A stretch of 6,181 nt of DNA from NCBI GenBank assembly GCA_018221025.1, contig JAAOXX010000057.1, positions 1 through 6,181 on the forward strand. Reading direction: 5' to 3'. Below the pieces are notes generated by a model. That model ran no database searches and was not told the origin of the DNA. It saw nothing but the letters and a program-made list of their open reading frames with translations. The DNA is from Candidatus Altarchaeota archaeon (lineage in GTDB: Archaea; SpSt-1190). Below, one piece after another: positions 5,867 to 6,181 of the stretch. Numbering within the stretch: position 1 is the first letter of the stretch; each line of letters opens with the position of its first letter. The translations under genes and the position numbers were made by a program.

Positions 5867-6181
5867 TGATGCAGTTGTTGTCAAATACACGAAGGATGGG
5901 CATTTCGAGATTCTTGCCGATCCGGACAGTGTTTTGGACTTGAGAAATGGTAAAGACATAGATGTCGCTGGGGCTCTTGCGGTTTTGAATATTTTCAAGG
6001 ATGCTGGTGCTGCCGATAAAGCCAGTGAATCTGAACTCATCAGAGTTTTCAAAACCGATGACCCTGTAAAAATTGCCGAAGAAATAATGAAAAATGGAGA
6101 TTTTCAGCCGACTGCAGAACAGAAACGAAAGATGATTACAGTCATCAGAAAACAAGTAATAGGCATTGTCATGCAAAATTC
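5853..6181 (+). CDS. sdo1: Ribosome maturation protein SBDS/Sdo1, N-terminal part, 3' end outside window
   Basis: The frame stays open to the right edge and shows 109 complete codons of a protein usually about 230-250 aa long. Residues 1-85 form the SBDS N-terminal domain: MVRIDDAVVVKY, then HFEILADPDSVLDLRNGKD (17-35), LAVLNIFKDAG (42-52), and KTDDPVKIAEEIMKNGDF (67-84). The helical middle domain begins at about 87 (TAEQKRKM). SBDS proteins act with the EF-2-like GTPase partner to release eIF6 from new large ribosomal subunits; archaeal orthologues are thought to act similarly. The ATG at 5853 is the only reasonable start, because a TAG lies in frame at 5838. The gene overlaps psmA by 14 bp in another frame and must be cotranscribed with it. 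The usually conserved Lys-Gly of the N-terminal domain appears as Ala-Ala (53-54), and the loop before HFEIL looks one residue short. Confidence 0.95.
   Translation, partial: MVRIDDAVVVKYTKDGHFEILADPDSVLDLRNGKDIDVAGALAVLNIFKDAGAADKASESELIRVFKTDDPVKIAEEIMKNGDFQPTAEQKRKMITVIRKQVIGIVMQN

Noticed and set aside
5837..6176. Open frames on the minus strand opposite the SBDS gene
   Set aside because: The plus strand here encodes clear SBDS sequence in frame to the window edge, and the minus-strand products resemble no known family.
1..6181. Insertion sequences, CRISPR arrays, tRNA or rRNA genes, toxin-antitoxin or defence modules
   Set aside because: No transposase, terminal inverted repeats, regularly spaced repeats, cloverleaf or defence-type protein was seen. 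Almost all of the sequence is accounted for by six ordinary genes.

Overview
The window reads as a piece of an archaeal chromosome. The evidence is an archaeal-type alanyl-tRNA synthetase with an N-terminal zinc finger, an archaeal 20S proteasome alpha subunit followed directly by the SBDS-family ribosome maturation factor, archaeal TATA boxes about 25 nt before presumed transcript starts, and Shine-Dalgarno sites matching the GGAGGTGATC consensus. The lineage cannot be fixed from this sequence. A euryarchaeal or DPANN-like uncultivated archaeon is compatible with the extended synthetase N-terminus, but this is inference.

Layout, left to right. (1) 2-1594, plus strand: the C-terminal part of a secreted subtilisin-like (S8) protease whose Asp and His catalytic residues lie off the left edge. 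It carries long beta-rich stalk domains, a fibronectin type III-like domain and 29 N-glycosylation sequons. (2) 1569-4136, minus strand: complete alaS, meeting the protease tail to tail with a 26-bp overlap. (3) 4238-4522, minus strand: a small PRC-barrel protein with its own clear TATA box and Shine-Dalgarno site. (4) 4563-5129, minus strand: a small class I SAM-dependent methyltransferase with an uncertain start. (5) 5150-5866, plus strand: psmA, divergent from the methyltransferase across only 20 bp. (6) 5853 to the right edge, plus strand: the start of the SBDS/Sdo1 gene, overlapping psmA by 14 bp.

The right end is the beginning of the well-known archaeal proteasome/exosome gene neighbourhood, in which psmA and the SBDS gene are usually followed by exosome genes (rrp4, rrp41, rrp42). 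It links protein degradation, ribosome maturation and RNA processing. The middle genes are housekeeping or small regulatory-type genes, each apparently with its own promoter. The protease at the left is the only accessory, cell-surface type gene.

No mobile element, CRISPR array, tRNA or rRNA was found, and there is no gene-free stretch above about 100 bp. I see no undescribed multi-gene system. The points most worth checking are the very dense sequons on the protease, a base-composition break inside alaS, a near-palindromic TATA element between psmA and the methyltransferase that bears on the methyltransferase start, and substitutions at normally conserved positions in PsmA and SBDS.
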